In this document: positions 19,463 through 28,510 of the stretch, piece after piece
How the letters are laid out: each line of letters starts with the position of its first letter
Numbering within the stretch: position 1 is the stretch's first letter
Origin: Lactococcus termiticola
GTDB taxonomy: Bacteria; Bacillota; Bacilli; Lactobacillales; Streptococcaceae
Assembly (NCBI RefSeq): GCF_003116835.1
Contig: NZ_BFFO01000003.1
Location: 156,535-220,534, forward strand
Length of the DNA stretch: 64,000 bases
Reading direction: 5' to 3'
The notes under the pieces: generated by a model
What the model was told of the DNA's origin: nothing
Seen by the model: only the letters and a program-made list of their open reading frames with translations
Databases searched by the model: none
Program-made: the position numbers and the translations under genes

Positions 19463-21120
19463 TGGCTAACATTAACGCAAGTAAATTTCAAGAAATGATT
19501 CAGGCAGCTTCTAGCCGCCTCAATGAACAAGCAGAATACGTCAACTCGCTCAACGTCTTCCCTGTCCCAGATGGTGATACAGGAACCAACATGGGAATGA
19601 CAATCACAAACGGTGCTAAAGACGTCGCTGATAAGCCTGCCAATACCGTTGGTGAGGTGGCACAAATTCTCTCTAAAGGTCTCCTCATGGGAGCACGGGG
19701 GAATTCAGGTGTTATTCTCAGTCAAATCTTCCGCGGCTTCGCTCAATACGCCAAAACTTTTGAAGAGCTTGATGGCATCCATCTCGCTGCTGCTTTGCAA
19801 TCTGGTGTCGAAGTGGCTTATAAAGCTGTCATGAAGCCCGTCGAAGGAACGATCTTGACCGTTTCTCGCGGTGCTGCTGAAATGGCTAACAAAAAGACAG
19901 ATGAATCCGACGATGCCGTTGTCATCATGGAAGCTGCACTCGAAGGAGCCAAACGCGCCCTCGCTAAAACTCCTGATATGCTTCCTGTCCTCAAAGAAGT
20001 CGGCGTGGTCGACTCTGGTGGTCAAGGACTCGTTTACATCTATGAAGGTTTCCTGATGGCCTTGAAGGGCGACTTCGTTCCTGAAAGCCCTGAAGCTGCA
20101 CTCGGTGCCATGGACCGGATGATCAACGTCGAGCACGAGCACAATGTCGCCAACGCTTCAACTAGCGAAATCGAATTTGGCTACTGTACTGAAATCATGG
20201 TTGAGCTCGGCGAAGGCCCTACAGCCCAACATGATTATGACCACGATACTTTCCAAGCTCATCTGGCCGGCATTGGTAATTCACTCCTTGTCGTTGACGA
20301 TGATGAAATCGTCAAAGTACACGTCCACACTGAAGACCCAGGCCTTGTCATGCAAGAAGGTTTGAAATACGGACGTCTTATCAAGGTTAAAGTCGACAAC
20401 ATGCGCATTCAAAACGAGGGCGTAGCTGAAAAAGAAGCCGCTTCTTCAACTTCTGAGACAAAACAAGATTGGGGCTTAATCGCCATTGCAGCCGGCGACG
20501 GTTTAGCTGAAATCTTCAAAAAAATGGGTGTCAATCACGTTGTCTCTGGCGGTCAAACCATGAATCCTTCTACAGAGGACATCCTCAAGGCCATCGACCA
20601 GGTCAACGCAGAAAAAGTCATTATTTTACCTAATAATAAAAACATCTTCATGGCAGCTAAGTCTGCGGCTGATGTGGCTGAAATCCCTGTCGAGGTCGTA
20701 GCTTCGGCTACTGTGCCTCAAGGCTTCACCGCCCTCCTCAGCTTTGACCCAGCAGCCAGCCTCGAAGACAATGCAGCCGCAATGACAGAGGCCCTGTCCG
20801 ATGTTAAATCCGGTGCGATTACTCACGCTATCCGTGACACCAACGTTGATGGCATCGAGATCCATAAAAAAGATACCCTCGGCATGCTCGACAACAAAAT
20901 TGTCGCTTCAACCCGCAAGCCAGCAGATGCCATCTTCGCCGTCTTTGAAAAGATGATTGACGAAGACAGCGAAATCGCTGCGATTTACTACGGCGAAGAA
21001 GCTAAGAAGTCTAACGCTGAGAAGATTGCTAAAGAGCTCGAAAAACGCTATCCTGATTTGGAAGTGGAAGTCCATGAAGGCAAGCAGCCGGTTTATCCTT
21101 ACCTCTTCTCAGTAGAATGA
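19462..21120 (+). CDS. fakA: fatty acid kinase FakA (YloV, DAK domain)
   Basis: 552 residues from GTG 19462, which overlaps the yloU stop; AAGGTGG lies upstream. The N-terminal DhaL/DAK domain has VPDGDTGTNM (35-44) for ATP-Mg, GARGNSGVI and DSGGQG. The middle part holds KVHVHTEDPG and the C-terminus is the FakA/DegV-interacting region. FakA phosphorylates fatty acids bound to FakB for phospholipid synthesis. Copy C of the repeat begins 16 bases after the stop. Confidence 0.93.
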   Translation: MANINASKFQEMIQAASSRLNEQAEYVNSLNVFPVPDGDTGTNMGMTITNGAKDVADKPANTVGEVAQILSKGLLMGARGNSGVILSQIFRGFAQYAKTFEELDGIHLAAALQSGVEVAYKAVMKPVEGTILTVSRGAAEMANKKTDESDDAVVIMEAALEGAKRALAKTPDMLPVLKEVGVVDSGGQGLVYIYEGFLMALKGDFVPESPEAALGAMDRMINVEHEHNVANASTSEIEFGYCTEIMVELGEGPTAQHDYDHDTFQAHLAGIGNSLLVVDDDEIVKVHVHTEDPGLVMQEGLKYGRLIKVKVDNMRIQNEGVAEKEAASSTSETKQDWGLIAIAAGDGLAEIFKKMGVNHVVSGGQTMNPSTEDILKAIDQVNAEKVIILPNNKNIFMAAKSAADVAEIPVEVVASATVPQGFTALLSFDPAASLEDNAAAMTEALSDVKSGAITHAIRDTNVDGIEIHKKDTLGMLDNKIVASTRKPADAIFAVFEKMIDEDSEIAAIYYGEEAKKSNAEKIAKELEKRYPDLEVEVHEGKQPVYPYLFSVE

Positions 21121-21135
21121 TACTGTCTACAAGGA

Positions 21136-21274
21136 CCGTTGCATTCCAAAAATTCTGAAATAACACTGTGAGGCCGCAAGCAAACCTGCGGTTTCATTGC
21201 TAAAAGGCGAGCCCTTACGGTCTCGCCTTTTGCCTTGCTTCACAGTGTTATTTCAGAATTTCCTCCATTCCACT
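21136..21274 (+). repeat. structured repeat family 1, copy C
   Basis: Perfect outer arms of 22 bases (about 21149-21170 and 21240-21261, core TTCTGAAATAACACTGTGA). The second hairpin is AAAAGGCGAGCCC..GGTCTCGCCTTTT. It lies between convergent fakA and the nitroreductase gene. Confidence 0.88.
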
Positions 21275-21325
21275 CGGATCATTTTCTAAAATCTAATCCA
21301 CTTTTAGTGTCCTTCCAAACACGCA

Positions 21326-21889
21326 CTAATACTTCGTAAACAAATCTCCCAAAGACTTTCTCACTTTCTCTCCTTTTGCTGCTTCTTCCTGGTAGCCAAA
21401 GGCGGCTGCCACAACAAGCTGTTCATCAGCCTGCAGGAGGTCTTGCTTGATTAAAAGTGCTTCAATCTTAAATCGATCAAATCCTTCCATAGCGCAGGCC
21501 TGAATTCCTATCTGTCCTGCAGCCAGCAACATCTGCCCCAGAGGAATAAAGGTCTGACGGGCCAACCAGCCATCAAGTCCTTCTTCCGTGAAAATCCCTA
21601 TGGCTCCGGCCAGCCGGTCGATGTGCTCATCCCGTTCAATGCCCTTTTTGGCGATAAAGAAAATGAACTTGTCGGCTGTCGCAAGTTGTCTGGTCATTCC
21701 GGGGGCATGGAGGGCAATCTTCTGTCTTAAGCCTGCATCATCCAGCTGGAGCAATCGCCAGAGTTGCCGTCCCTGGCTTGATACGGCCTGCTGGGCCACT
21801 GTGAGCAGGTCCTGCCAGTCTTCTTCAGGAATGGCCTCCTCCTTAAATTCTCTAATTGTTCTTGCAGCTAAAATTTTCTGAATATCCAT
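21326..21889 (-). CDS. nitroreductase family protein
   Basis: 187 residues, MDIQKILAARTIREFKEEAI, the N-terminal pattern of FMN-dependent nitroreductases (ARxxxRxF phosphate contact). The middle segment LGQMLLAAGQIGIQACAMEGFD matches the family region that lines the flavin. AAGGAG precedes the ATG. Substrate unknown; such enzymes reduce quinones or nitro compounds. It is divergent from an HxlR regulator with a palindrome between them, so regulation by that protein is likely. Confidence 0.85.
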   Translation of the reverse strand: MDIQKILAARTIREFKEEAIPEEDWQDLLTVAQQAVSSQGRQLWRLLQLDDAGLRQKIALHAPGMTRQLATADKFIFFIAKKGIERDEHIDRLAGAIGIFTEEGLDGWLARQTFIPLGQMLLAAGQIGIQACAMEGFDRFKIEALLIKQDLLQADEQLVVAAAFGYQEEAAKGEKVRKSLGDLFTKY

Positions 21890-21903
21890 CTTCTTCTCCT
21901 TTA

Positions 21904-21919
21904 TGCTATAATCATAGCA
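21904..21919. promoter_or_regulatory. candidate HxlR operator over a -10 box
   Basis: TGCTATAATCATAGCA is a perfect 16-base palindrome. It includes an extended -10 (TGCTATAAT) reading toward the regulator and lies 15 bases before the nitroreductase ATG. Confidence 0.5.
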
Positions 21920-21959
21920 GTTTCAAAACATCAGAAAAAGAAGGGAAAAAATAGTAAGC

Positions 21960-22262
21960 ATGTCTGAAGAGCACTGTCTGGCCAGTGAAGCCATTAGCAT
22001 GATTAAGGGCCGTTATTCGATTGAGATTTTAACCGCGATTTACCGGGGAAACCAGCACTACAACAGCCTGCTAAGAGAGATTCCTGGCATCAATTCTCGC
22101 ATTCTCGCCTTGAGATTGCGAGAATTTGAGGATAAGGGACTCCTAACCCGGACCGTGCTTCGGGCGACAGCTCCTTATTCAATTCGCTATGAGCTTAGAG
22201 AGAAAGCATTAGCACTCGTCCCGATCATTCAGGCCCTGAGCGATTATGCAAAAAAAGCCTAG
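21960..22262 (+). CDS. HxlR family transcriptional regulator
   Basis: 100 residues: winged-helix HxlR domain with IKGRYSIEIL, FxxLLREIPGINSRIL-type recognition region and RYELREKAL wing. A cysteine at residue 6 fits the redox-sensing subgroup (compare HypR), and the divergent nitroreductase gene fits a quinone or electrophile stress pair. The ribosome site (GAAGGGA) is somewhat far from the ATG. A bidirectional terminator follows. Confidence 0.88.
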   Translation: MSEEHCLASEAISMIKGRYSIEILTAIYRGNQHYNSLLREIPGINSRILALRLREFEDKGLLTRTVLRATAPYSIRYELREKALALVPIIQALSDYAKKA

Positions 22263-22287
22263 TTCTACAAGAGAGCTAGGCTTTTTT
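22251..22287. terminator. bidirectional terminator between HxlR and menA
   Basis: AAAAAAGCCTAG pairs with CTAGGCTTTTTT; it serves both convergent genes. Confidence 0.85.
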
Positions 22288-23188
22288 AGAATAGGAGGCC
22301 GATATACATCAAGACAGCCTGGACCAATGAAAAGACCATCAGGATTTTCACTGAGGAAATAAAGGTTTCCCGCTTGATTTGTACCTTCAAATAAGGCTTT
22401 GCAAACTTAATCATCAGCGGAATCAAGAGGACCATTGCCAGCATAGTCACAGGAATCAAGCCTAAGGCGACCGCTACAAAGATAGCAACAAAACTCAGGA
22501 CAATCGCTGCAATCCACCAGCTCAAGGCCCCCTTACGTCCGATATAATGGACCACCGTGTAGCGATGATTGGCCTCGTCTTCATCCAGATCGCAGGTGTT
22601 GTTGGCCAGCATTAGATTCGCAATCAAGAGGATACTTGGGGCTGCAACCAGCAGGGTCTGGCCAATCGTCAGCCAAGACCAGCTGAAGGCTGGATAGGCT
22701 GAGATATAGACGGCGATCAAGAAAATCAAGTAGCCCATGGTAAAGCCAGAAGCGACCTCACCAACCGGCAAGCTTGAAAGTGGCTTCGGACCCGCCGCAT
22801 AAAAGACACCGACAAAGTAGCAAATCAAGCCTAGCCAGAAGACCGGCCAGCCGGTCATCAAGGCAACGACAAGACCCAGGACCAGCGAGAGGCCAAAGAA
22901 GCCAGCTAGCAAGAGTTTAATTGTCGTCAGCGAGAGATTTTCTCGGCCGATGATATTGGTGTTCTGCTTATAGTCATCCTCGTCGACCGCATTGTGATAG
23001 TCATTGTAGTTATCCCAGATGTCCACAAAGCAGTTAAATGAAAACATGGCGATAAAGTAGATGATGAGGGGCAAAATATTGACCACCCCATAGTGAAAGA
23101 GGCTGTAGGCCAGGCCCAACAAGAAGGGGAAGACACTGGCTGTCTTAGCCTTGAGCTCGATTAGCTCTGCAAATATCTTAAAATTCAT
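22286..23188 (-). CDS. menA: 1,4-dihydroxy-2-naphthoate polyprenyltransferase MenA
   Basis: 300 residues, UbiA-type membrane enzyme with eight or nine spans. The two Asp-rich motifs are visible: DNYNDYHNAVDEDD and NNTCDLDEDEANHR. It attaches the prenyl tail to dihydroxynaphthoate in menaquinone synthesis. The next gene upstream encodes the polyprenyl diphosphate synthase that makes the tail, 52 bases away, a consistent pairing. AAGGA precedes the ATG. Confidence 0.9.
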   Translation of the reverse strand: MNFKIFAELIELKAKTASVFPFLLGLAYSLFHYGVVNILPLIIYFIAMFSFNCFVDIWDNYNDYHNAVDEDDYKQNTNIIGRENLSLTTIKLLLAGFFGLSLVLGLVVALMTGWPVFWLGLICYFVGVFYAAGPKPLSSLPVGEVASGFTMGYLIFLIAVYISAYPAFSWSWLTIGQTLLVAAPSILLIANLMLANNTCDLDEDEANHRYTVVHYIGRKGALSWWIAAIVLSFVAIFVAVALGLIPVTMLAMVLLIPLMIKFAKPYLKVQIKRETFISSVKILMVFSLVQAVLMYIGLLF

Positions 23189-23239
23189 AGCATTCCTTAT
23201 CTTATAAAAATGAAAAATGAGCCTGTGCCCATTTTGTGC

Positions 23240-24223
23240 TTAATAATTTCTTTCGAGCAAGGCTTTGACAGCCTTGATGAGTTCGTCTTTTTTCTCTGAA
23301 TCCGGGAACTTCCCGATTTCTTCCAAAGCCTTGTCGGTCAGGAGCTGGGCCAGACCCAGACTCTCGTCAATCCCGCCTTCTGCCTTGACCAGGTCGGCCA
23401 GAGCCATCGCCTCAGCTTGTGTGAGTTGCTCGGGAGCCTCAAAATAAGGGGCCAGAGCTTCTGGATTGTTTTCCCTGGCAATCAGGACAGGCAATGTGAA
23501 AATCCCCTGCCTGAAGTCGGTCAGAACTGGCTTGTTCTCTTCTTCTAAATTTGGCGTGAAATTTAAGACATCGTCATAAATCTGGAAGGCCAGACCAATT
23601 GCAAGGCCTACCTTTTTCGATGCCCGCTGGAGCTCAAAGTCACCACCTGCAAAGAAGACCCCTTGGAGGCAGGCCAACTTCAGGAGCTCTGCTGTCTTGC
23701 CCGAGATGACCTTGAGATAGCGTCGAATGCTAACCTTACTGTCAAAGCTAGACGCCATCTGATTCAGCTCACCCTGGAGGATTTTTTTCATGGCCTGGGC
23801 GTTTTGTGCCAGCATCTTTGTCTCTGCCATGCTTTCAACCAGGAGCTCAAAGAAGACCGTATAGAGGAAATCGCCGGTGTAGACGGCTGTGTCCTTGCCA
23901 AATTGGGCTTCAATGCTGGGCAAGCCACGGCGGAGGGGCGAGTCGTCGATGATGTCGTCGTGGACCAGGGTGGCCGAGTGCAAAATCTCAAGCGAGGCTG
24001 CAATCTTGAGCATTTTTTCTTCGTCTTTGTTTTGGCCCTGCGTGACCAAATCGGCAAAGAAAAAGAAGAGTGCCGGACGAATCATCTTGCCACCATTGCT
24101 GACAAAGCTGTCAACCGCAGCTTTGACATCAGGAGAGCTGATGTCAAGTCTCGTCCGCATCAAGGCCTGGACTTTTTCTAATTTTTCTTGAAGCTCAGGG
24201 TAGTCCTGCCAGTAATTGTGCAC
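23240..24223 (-). CDS. polyprenyl diphosphate synthase
   Basis: 327 residues from a GTG start at 24223. LVHDDIIDDSPLRRG is the first Asp-rich motif (FARM), GDFLYTVFF follows, and FQIYDDVLNF is the second, with Asn in place of the usual final Asp. It condenses isopentenyl diphosphate into a long prenyl chain. Its place before menA indicates the menaquinone side chain. The ribosome site is weak. The 270 bases upstream contain repeat copy D. Confidence 0.9.
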   Translation of the reverse strand: MHNYWQDYPELQEKLEKVQALMRTRLDISSPDVKAAVDSFVSNGGKMIRPALFFFFADLVTQGQNKDEEKMLKIAASLEILHSATLVHDDIIDDSPLRRGLPSIEAQFGKDTAVYTGDFLYTVFFELLVESMAETKMLAQNAQAMKKILQGELNQMASSFDSKVSIRRYLKVISGKTAELLKLACLQGVFFAGGDFELQRASKKVGLAIGLAFQIYDDVLNFTPNLEEENKPVLTDFRQGIFTLPVLIARENNPEALAPYFEAPEQLTQAEAMALADLVKAEGGIDESLGLAQLLTDKALEEIGKFPDSEKKDELIKAVKALLERNY

Positions 24224-24312
24224 TTTTTCTTATCTTTCTGTCTTGTTTTCTATATTTTATCAAAAAAAAGCTGAAATTTCAGCTTTGTTGGTGTTTTTTG
24301 GGAATTACTCCT

Positions 24313-24446
24313 GCATTCGCTCCAGAATTTTCACCCCTTTGCTGTGAGGCCGCGAGCGAAGCCTACGGCTTCCATCGCTAAATGGGGAGCCCAAGGTCTC
24401 CCCATTTGCCTATTTTCACGGCAACGGGGCAAAAATTCTTCCGCTA
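24313..24446 (+). repeat. structured repeat family 1, copy D
   Basis: Arms at 24324-24347 and 24416-24439 pair with a few mismatches. The core GCGAGCGAAGCCTACGGCTT and second hairpin TGGGGAGCCC..GTCTCCCCA are clear. It sits between two co-directional minus-strand genes. Confidence 0.85.
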
Positions 24447-24496
24447 GGTCTTAATATTCCAAAGCTGAAATCCATGGAACTGGGAGATCCGAGAGT

Positions 24497-25108
24497 CTAG
24501 CGAATCTCAATGATCTCCTCTTGAGGCAGACGGTAGCTAGCAGTACCTTTATCCTCTGAGCTGCCAAAGGTAAAGATGAGCTCAGCCTTGTAGCGTTTAT
24601 CGACTTCTAAGGCCTCATTTGCCACCTCAGAGCGGTCAAAGCCCATGATGATATTGCCGACGTAGCCGCGGTTGTAAATGGCGTAGGTCAGGTTCATGGC
24701 AACGAGACCGGCGTTGATGCCGAGGTAGTTTTCCTCACGGATTTCGTCAAAATCATCATAACGGCCTGGAAGAATACTGTTAAAGTAGCTGAGCATATCA
24801 TCCGTCAGCTCTTCATTGCCTTGTTTTGCAATCTCTCTGGAGCGTTCGGCCAGGGCTGTGTCGCTAAAGAGGACGACGACCGCCCCTGCCGTCAGGATTT
24901 GCTGGGCGTTGCCTTCAGGGGCGAGGCTCGCCAGCTTCTTGATAGCTTCCTCAGACTCCGCAATCACAAAATGCCAGCTCTGGATGTTATTTGCCGATGG
25001 GGCCAGACTCGCCGCTGAGATAATCTGCTTGATATCGATGGTCGGGACTTTCTTGCCATCAAAGCTCTTGACTGCGTGCCGTTCCTTGTTGAGTTTCACA
25101 AAATCCAT
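24497..25108 (-). CDS. nitroreductase family protein (YdgI/YfkO-like)
   Basis: 203 residues, MDFVKLNKERHAVKSFDGKK, with the conserved R/S flavin contacts, SLAPSANNIQSWHFVI and a later GINAGLVAMNL stretch. FMN-dependent dehydrogenase-type reductase acting on unknown electron acceptors. It differs from the 187-residue nitroreductase at 21326, so the window holds two members of the superfamily. It stands alone, with repeat copy D downstream. Confidence 0.88.
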   Translation of the reverse strand: MDFVKLNKERHAVKSFDGKKVPTIDIKQIISAASLAPSANNIQSWHFVIAESEEAIKKLASLAPEGNAQQILTAGAVVVLFSDTALAERSREIAKQGNEELTDDMLSYFNSILPGRYDDFDEIREENYLGINAGLVAMNLTYAIYNRGYVGNIIMGFDRSEVANEALEVDKRYKAELIFTFGSSEDKGTASYRLPQEEIIEIR

Positions 25109-25273
25109 TTCATCTTCTCCTCTTTCTTTTCTAATCCTATTCTAACAAAAAACTTGGGATTAACAAACTAAACGACCTAATTTATGGCTTAGAGGAAAGG
25201 AGAAAAGCTCCGTTTTCCTATCTGCAACTTTTTGGGACAGTTTTGGGCCTCAATGCTCCCTCAAAACTTGTAA

Positions 25274-25299
25274 GAAAAAAGCCACCATAGCAGGTAGCT
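25274..25299 (-). terminator. rpsD terminator
   Basis: Read leftwards: AGCTACC / GGTGGCT stem with one G-T pair, then a T run at 25280-25275. Confidence 0.75.
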
Positions 25300-25310
25300 T
25301 CCCAAACAGA

Positions 25311-25922
25311 TTACATTTGTTTGTTGTAGTATTCAACGATAAGAGCTTCGTTGATTTCTGGGTTGATTTCGTCGCGTTCTGGAAGACGAACCAATGAACC
25401 TTCAAGCTTTTCAGCGTCGAAGTTTACGAAGTTAGCACGACCTTTTGTAGCTTCAACAGCTTCAAGGATTGCAGGAACTTTCATTGATTTTTCACGAACT
25501 GAAATCACTTGACCAGGTTGTACACGGTATGATGGGATATCAACGCGTTTTCCATCAACGAGGATGTGACCGTGGTTTACGAATTGACGTGCTTGACGAC
25601 GAGTAGTCGCAAGACCAAGACGGTAAACAACGTTATCAAGACGTTGTTCAAGCAAAGTCATGAAGTTGAAACCGACAGTTCCTTCTTTGATTTTAGTTGC
25701 TGCAACGTACAAGTTACGGAATTGTTTTTCAGAAACACCGTAAGTAAAACGAAGTTTTTGTTTTTCAGCAAGTTGCAAGCCGTATTCAGAAAGTTTTGAA
25801 CGGTTGTTAGGACCGTGTTGACCAGGTACGTAGTTACGACGTGCAAGTTCTTTACCAGAACCTGTAAGTGAGATACCGTAGCGGCGTGATTGTTTCCATG
25901 ATGGACCAGTGTAACGTGACAT
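25311..25922 (-). CDS. rpsD: 30S ribosomal protein S4
   Basis: 203 residues, [20 protein letters not shown], full-length S4 with the S4 RNA-binding domain ([20 protein letters not shown]). It binds 16S rRNA early in small-subunit assembly. It is monocistronic, with its own promoter, an approximately 130-nt leader and a terminator. In many Firmicutes S4 represses its own mRNA through such a leader. Confidence 0.98.
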   Translation of the reverse strand: MSRYTGPSWKQSRRYGISLTGSGKELARRNYVPGQHGPNNRSKLSEYGLQLAEKQKLRFTYGVSEKQFRNLYVAATKIKEGTVGFNFMTLLEQRLDNVVYRLGLATTRRQARQFVNHGHILVDGKRVDIPSYRVQPGQVISVREKSMKVPAILEAVEATKGRANFVNFDAEKLEGSLVRLPERDEINPEINEALIVEYYNKQM

Positions 25923-26088
25923 GTTTATGTCTCCTTCAAATTTGTTTTTTGAAGAATATTACCAACCCCGAATTCGTGCATTTTACTTTCGCCGTATAGC
26001 TTTGGTTACTCAGCTTAGTCATGCTTAACTGTAAACTGTTGACGAGCTTTCTGGTTGGAGGCTATATTCAACTTTTCTATTCTATCAA
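25923..26088 (-). promoter_or_regulatory. rpsD promoter and long 5' leader
   Basis: Read leftwards: TTGATA (26088-26083), 16-base spacer, TATAGC (26066-26061), then about 130 nt before the S4 start. The leader contains complementary segments (e.g. CAGTTTACAGTTAAGC) and GAAGGAG. I infer an autogenous S4-binding leader from length and position; I did not match it to a known structure. Confidence 0.5.
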
Positions 26089-26152
26089 ATTTATTTAGGA
26101 ATGTCAAAGAGCTGAGCTATGGCTTACCGCCTGCTCCCCTCATCCATTGCTA

Positions 26153-27316
26153 TTACTTGACTTGAATAAAGAGCACCTTCAGATAATCCCCCTCTGGGAA
26201 GCTATCAGCCACATGAAAATCAGCTGGCAGACTCTCCCTCTGGAAAATCTCATAGCTCACGCCCCGCTTAGCAAGTGCTGCCTTGACCATTTCCTCAAAC
26301 TTCTTCGCTGAGACGTTGGCCGCATTGGTCGAGGCAATGATAATCCCTTTCTTGGCCAGGATGTCTACGGATTCCTCAATCAGCTCGCCGTAGTTCTTGG
26401 CCACAGAAAAAGTCTTCTTGCCGTTTCTCGCAAAGCTTGGCGGATCGAGGACGATAAGCTCATAGCTAAGCTTCTTCTTTTTGGCATAGTTGAAGTAGCC
26501 AAAGACGTCCATGACATAGATTTTTTGACTGTCGGGATCAATGCCGTTAACGCTAAACTGCTCGCGGGTCTTGTCCAGCGAACGTTTGGCCAGGTCGACA
26601 GAAGTCGTCTGACTGGCTCCACCAAAGGCTGCAGCGGCCGAGAAGGCTCCAGTGTAGCTGAACATGTTGAGGAGGCTCTTGCCGGCGGCGAGGCCATTGA
26701 CCAGGCTACCACGGACATTTTTCTGATCGAGGAAGATGCCAGTCATCAGGCCTTCGTTGAGATAGGTCGCATAGTTCACCCCATTTTCCATGACCAGGAG
26801 GGGCTCCGGGGCTGATTTGCCGTATAACGGGGCACTTTCAAAGTCCAAGCCAGAAAATCTGATTTTTTCATAAGCACCCAAAATCTCAGGAAAGACCTGC
26901 CGGAAGGCCTCGACAATCGCTGTCTTCTGTGCATAAATAAAGCTGTTATACCAGCTAAAGACCGCAAAGCCAGCATAGTAGTCAACCGTCAGACCTCCCA
27001 GGCCATCGCCTTCACCATTAAAAAGTCTGAAAGCCGTGGTCAACTCATCCTCAAAAAAGTTCGCCCGCAAGGCCTTGGCCTCCGCAAACTTTTCCATATA
27101 AAAGGCCTGGTCAATTTGGATATCTGCCCGGCTGAGCAGCCAGCCAGCCCCCTTGTTTTGCTTGGAGAGGTAGCCGGTCCCCAGAAAATCAGGCCCTGCA
27201 TAGAGCTTGACAAAGTCGTCTTTTGGCAGGTCACTCGTCAGGTCTTCGGCCAGAATCAGCGGGTAACCCCGCTTGAACTTCTTAATAGCTCGCTTGTTCA
27301 CTTGGATTTTTTTCAT
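26153..27316 (-). CDS. class I rRNA methyltransferase, RlmI-like
   Basis: 387 residues. An N-terminal PUA-like domain (about 1-70) is followed by the RlmI-type central domain (RLFNGEGDGLGGLTVD) and a Rossmann methyltransferase with FSYTGAFS (SAM loop) and LDPPSFA. The family methylates C5 of a cytosine in 23S rRNA; the E. coli target is C1962. The exact target here is inferred. It stands between trhO and rpsD on the minus strand. Confidence 0.9.
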   Translation of the reverse strand: MKKIQVNKRAIKKFKRGYPLILAEDLTSDLPKDDFVKLYAGPDFLGTGYLSKQNKGAGWLLSRADIQIDQAFYMEKFAEAKALRANFFEDELTTAFRLFNGEGDGLGGLTVDYYAGFAVFSWYNSFIYAQKTAIVEAFRQVFPEILGAYEKIRFSGLDFESAPLYGKSAPEPLLVMENGVNYATYLNEGLMTGIFLDQKNVRGSLVNGLAAGKSLLNMFSYTGAFSAAAAFGGASQTTSVDLAKRSLDKTREQFSVNGIDPDSQKIYVMDVFGYFNYAKKKKLSYELIVLDPPSFARNGKKTFSVAKNYGELIEESVDILAKKGIIIASTNAANVSAKKFEEMVKAALAKRGVSYEIFQRESLPADFHVADSFPEGDYLKVLFIQVK

Positions 27317-27332
27317 AGCTCTATTTTATCAG

Positions 27333-27364
27333 AAAAAGCCAGATTCCTTAGAATCTAGCTTTTT
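27333..27364 (-). terminator. trhO terminator
   Basis: AAAAAGCTAGATTC pairs with GAATCTGGCTTTTT around a short loop, immediately after the stop. Confidence 0.85.
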
Positions 27365-28262
27365 AAGCCTTCACATGGTCGTGAAGATAACATGCTTCCG
27401 TATGGTATTGCTTATGTTCATCCTTGAAGCAGTCTTCACAGACCAGCATGAGCTGGTTACAGCTCACATCTTGGCAATTTTCAAAGTTCGACGTTGGCTT
27501 GCCGCAGTGCATGCACTTTCCGATGGTCTTTGCCTCATCTGTAAAGGTCATGACCTTGCGCTTGTCAAAGACCCGGAGGGCACCCTCCCAAAGGCCGGAG
27601 TCGCCGTATTTTTCACCGTATTTGACGATGCCGCCGTCAATCTGGTAAACATCGTCAAACCCCCGGTTTTTCATCATGACAGAGATGAGTTCACAGCGGA
27701 CACCACCCGTACAGTAGGTGATGATTTTCTTGCCCTTCATATGGTCGTACTTGCCGGACTCCAGCTCACGCTCGAAGTCACGAGAGGTTTCGGTATTTGG
27801 GACAATCGCTCCCTTGAACTTGCCGACGGCAGCTTCTGGCTCATTTCGGCCATCAAAGAAGACCACGTCATCCCCGTATTGCTCGACCATCTCGTTGACC
27901 TTTTCAGGTGAAAGGTGGACACCGCCACCAATCACGCCGGTCTCGTCGACTTGAAACTCATCCGTCGTATTGCGGAAGCCGACTAGTTCCTTACGGACCC
28001 GGACCTGCATTTTTGGAAAATCATCACGAGAGCCATCTGACCATTTAAAGACGGTCTTACGGAAGCCTTCATAGCCACGGGTCGCTTTAATATAAGCTTT
28101 CACATCTTCCAGCTCACCGCCAAGTGTGCCGTTGATGCCTTGTTCATTGATAAGGATACGCCCCTTAAGATTCAAGCTATCACAAAGCAGTTTTTGCCAT
28201 AGCTGAATGGCTTTAGGGTCTGATATGGGTGTAAATTTATAAAATAGAATAATCTTTTGCAT
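27363..28262 (-). CDS. trhO: tRNA uridine(34) hydroxylase TrhO (rhodanese domain)
   Basis: 299 residues: N-terminal UPF0176 domain (INEQGINGTLGG), rhodanese domain with the active-site loop CTGGVRCE, and a C-terminal Cys-rich segment (CMHCGKP, then CQDVSCN and CEDC) that looks metal-binding. TrhO installs the 5-hydroxyuridine precursor at tRNA position 34 in an oxygen-dependent way. Length and motifs are normal. The 248 bases upstream hold repeat copy E. Confidence 0.92.
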   Translation of the reverse strand: MQKIILFYKFTPISDPKAIQLWQKLLCDSLNLKGRILINEQGINGTLGGELEDVKAYIKATRGYEGFRKTVFKWSDGSRDDFPKMQVRVRKELVGFRNTTDEFQVDETGVIGGGVHLSPEKVNEMVEQYGDDVVFFDGRNEPEAAVGKFKGAIVPNTETSRDFERELESGKYDHMKGKKIITYCTGGVRCELISVMMKNRGFDDVYQIDGGIVKYGEKYGDSGLWEGALRVFDKRKVMTFTDEAKTIGKCMHCGKPTSNFENCQDVSCNQLMLVCEDCFKDEHKQYHTEACYLHDHVKA

Positions 28263-28329
28263 GTTCTCATAGTAGCACAGGCCCTAGCAGTCTGACTGCA
28301 AATTGGCTTGTTAATTATTTATCAAAGCG

Positions 28330-28466
28330 CCCAAGCGGAAGGAAAGGAAATAGGCAACATAGTGAGAATAGGTAATTCTGGAGACCTTAGGCTCCAGAAT
28401 TAGGGATGGAAGCCGTTAGGCTTCGCTCCCGGCCTCACCATGTTGCCTATTTCCTGGACTGGAGCG
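28330..28466 (-). repeat. structured repeat family 1, copy E
   Basis: Arms AGGAAATAGGCAACATAGTGA (28345-28365) and 28435-28455 pair at 20 of 21 positions. Core GGAAGCCGTTAGGCTTCGCT (28408-28427) is present in reverse orientation. It lies between pgk and trhO. Confidence 0.88.
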
Positions 28467-28477
28467 ATTTCCAGACA

Positions 28478-28501
28478 TAAAAAAACAGCTCAGAGAGCCA
28501 T
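28478..28501 (-). terminator. pgk terminator
   Basis: Read leftwards: ATGGCTC TCT GAGCTGT stem-loop followed by seven T. Confidence 0.8.
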
Positions 28502-28510
28502 TTTCAAAAA

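Noticed and set aside
25110..25273. Possible repeat remnant upstream of the nitroreductase (GTTTTGGGC..CAAAAC)
   Set aside because: Short imperfect inverted repeats only, without the family 1 or 2 core sequences.
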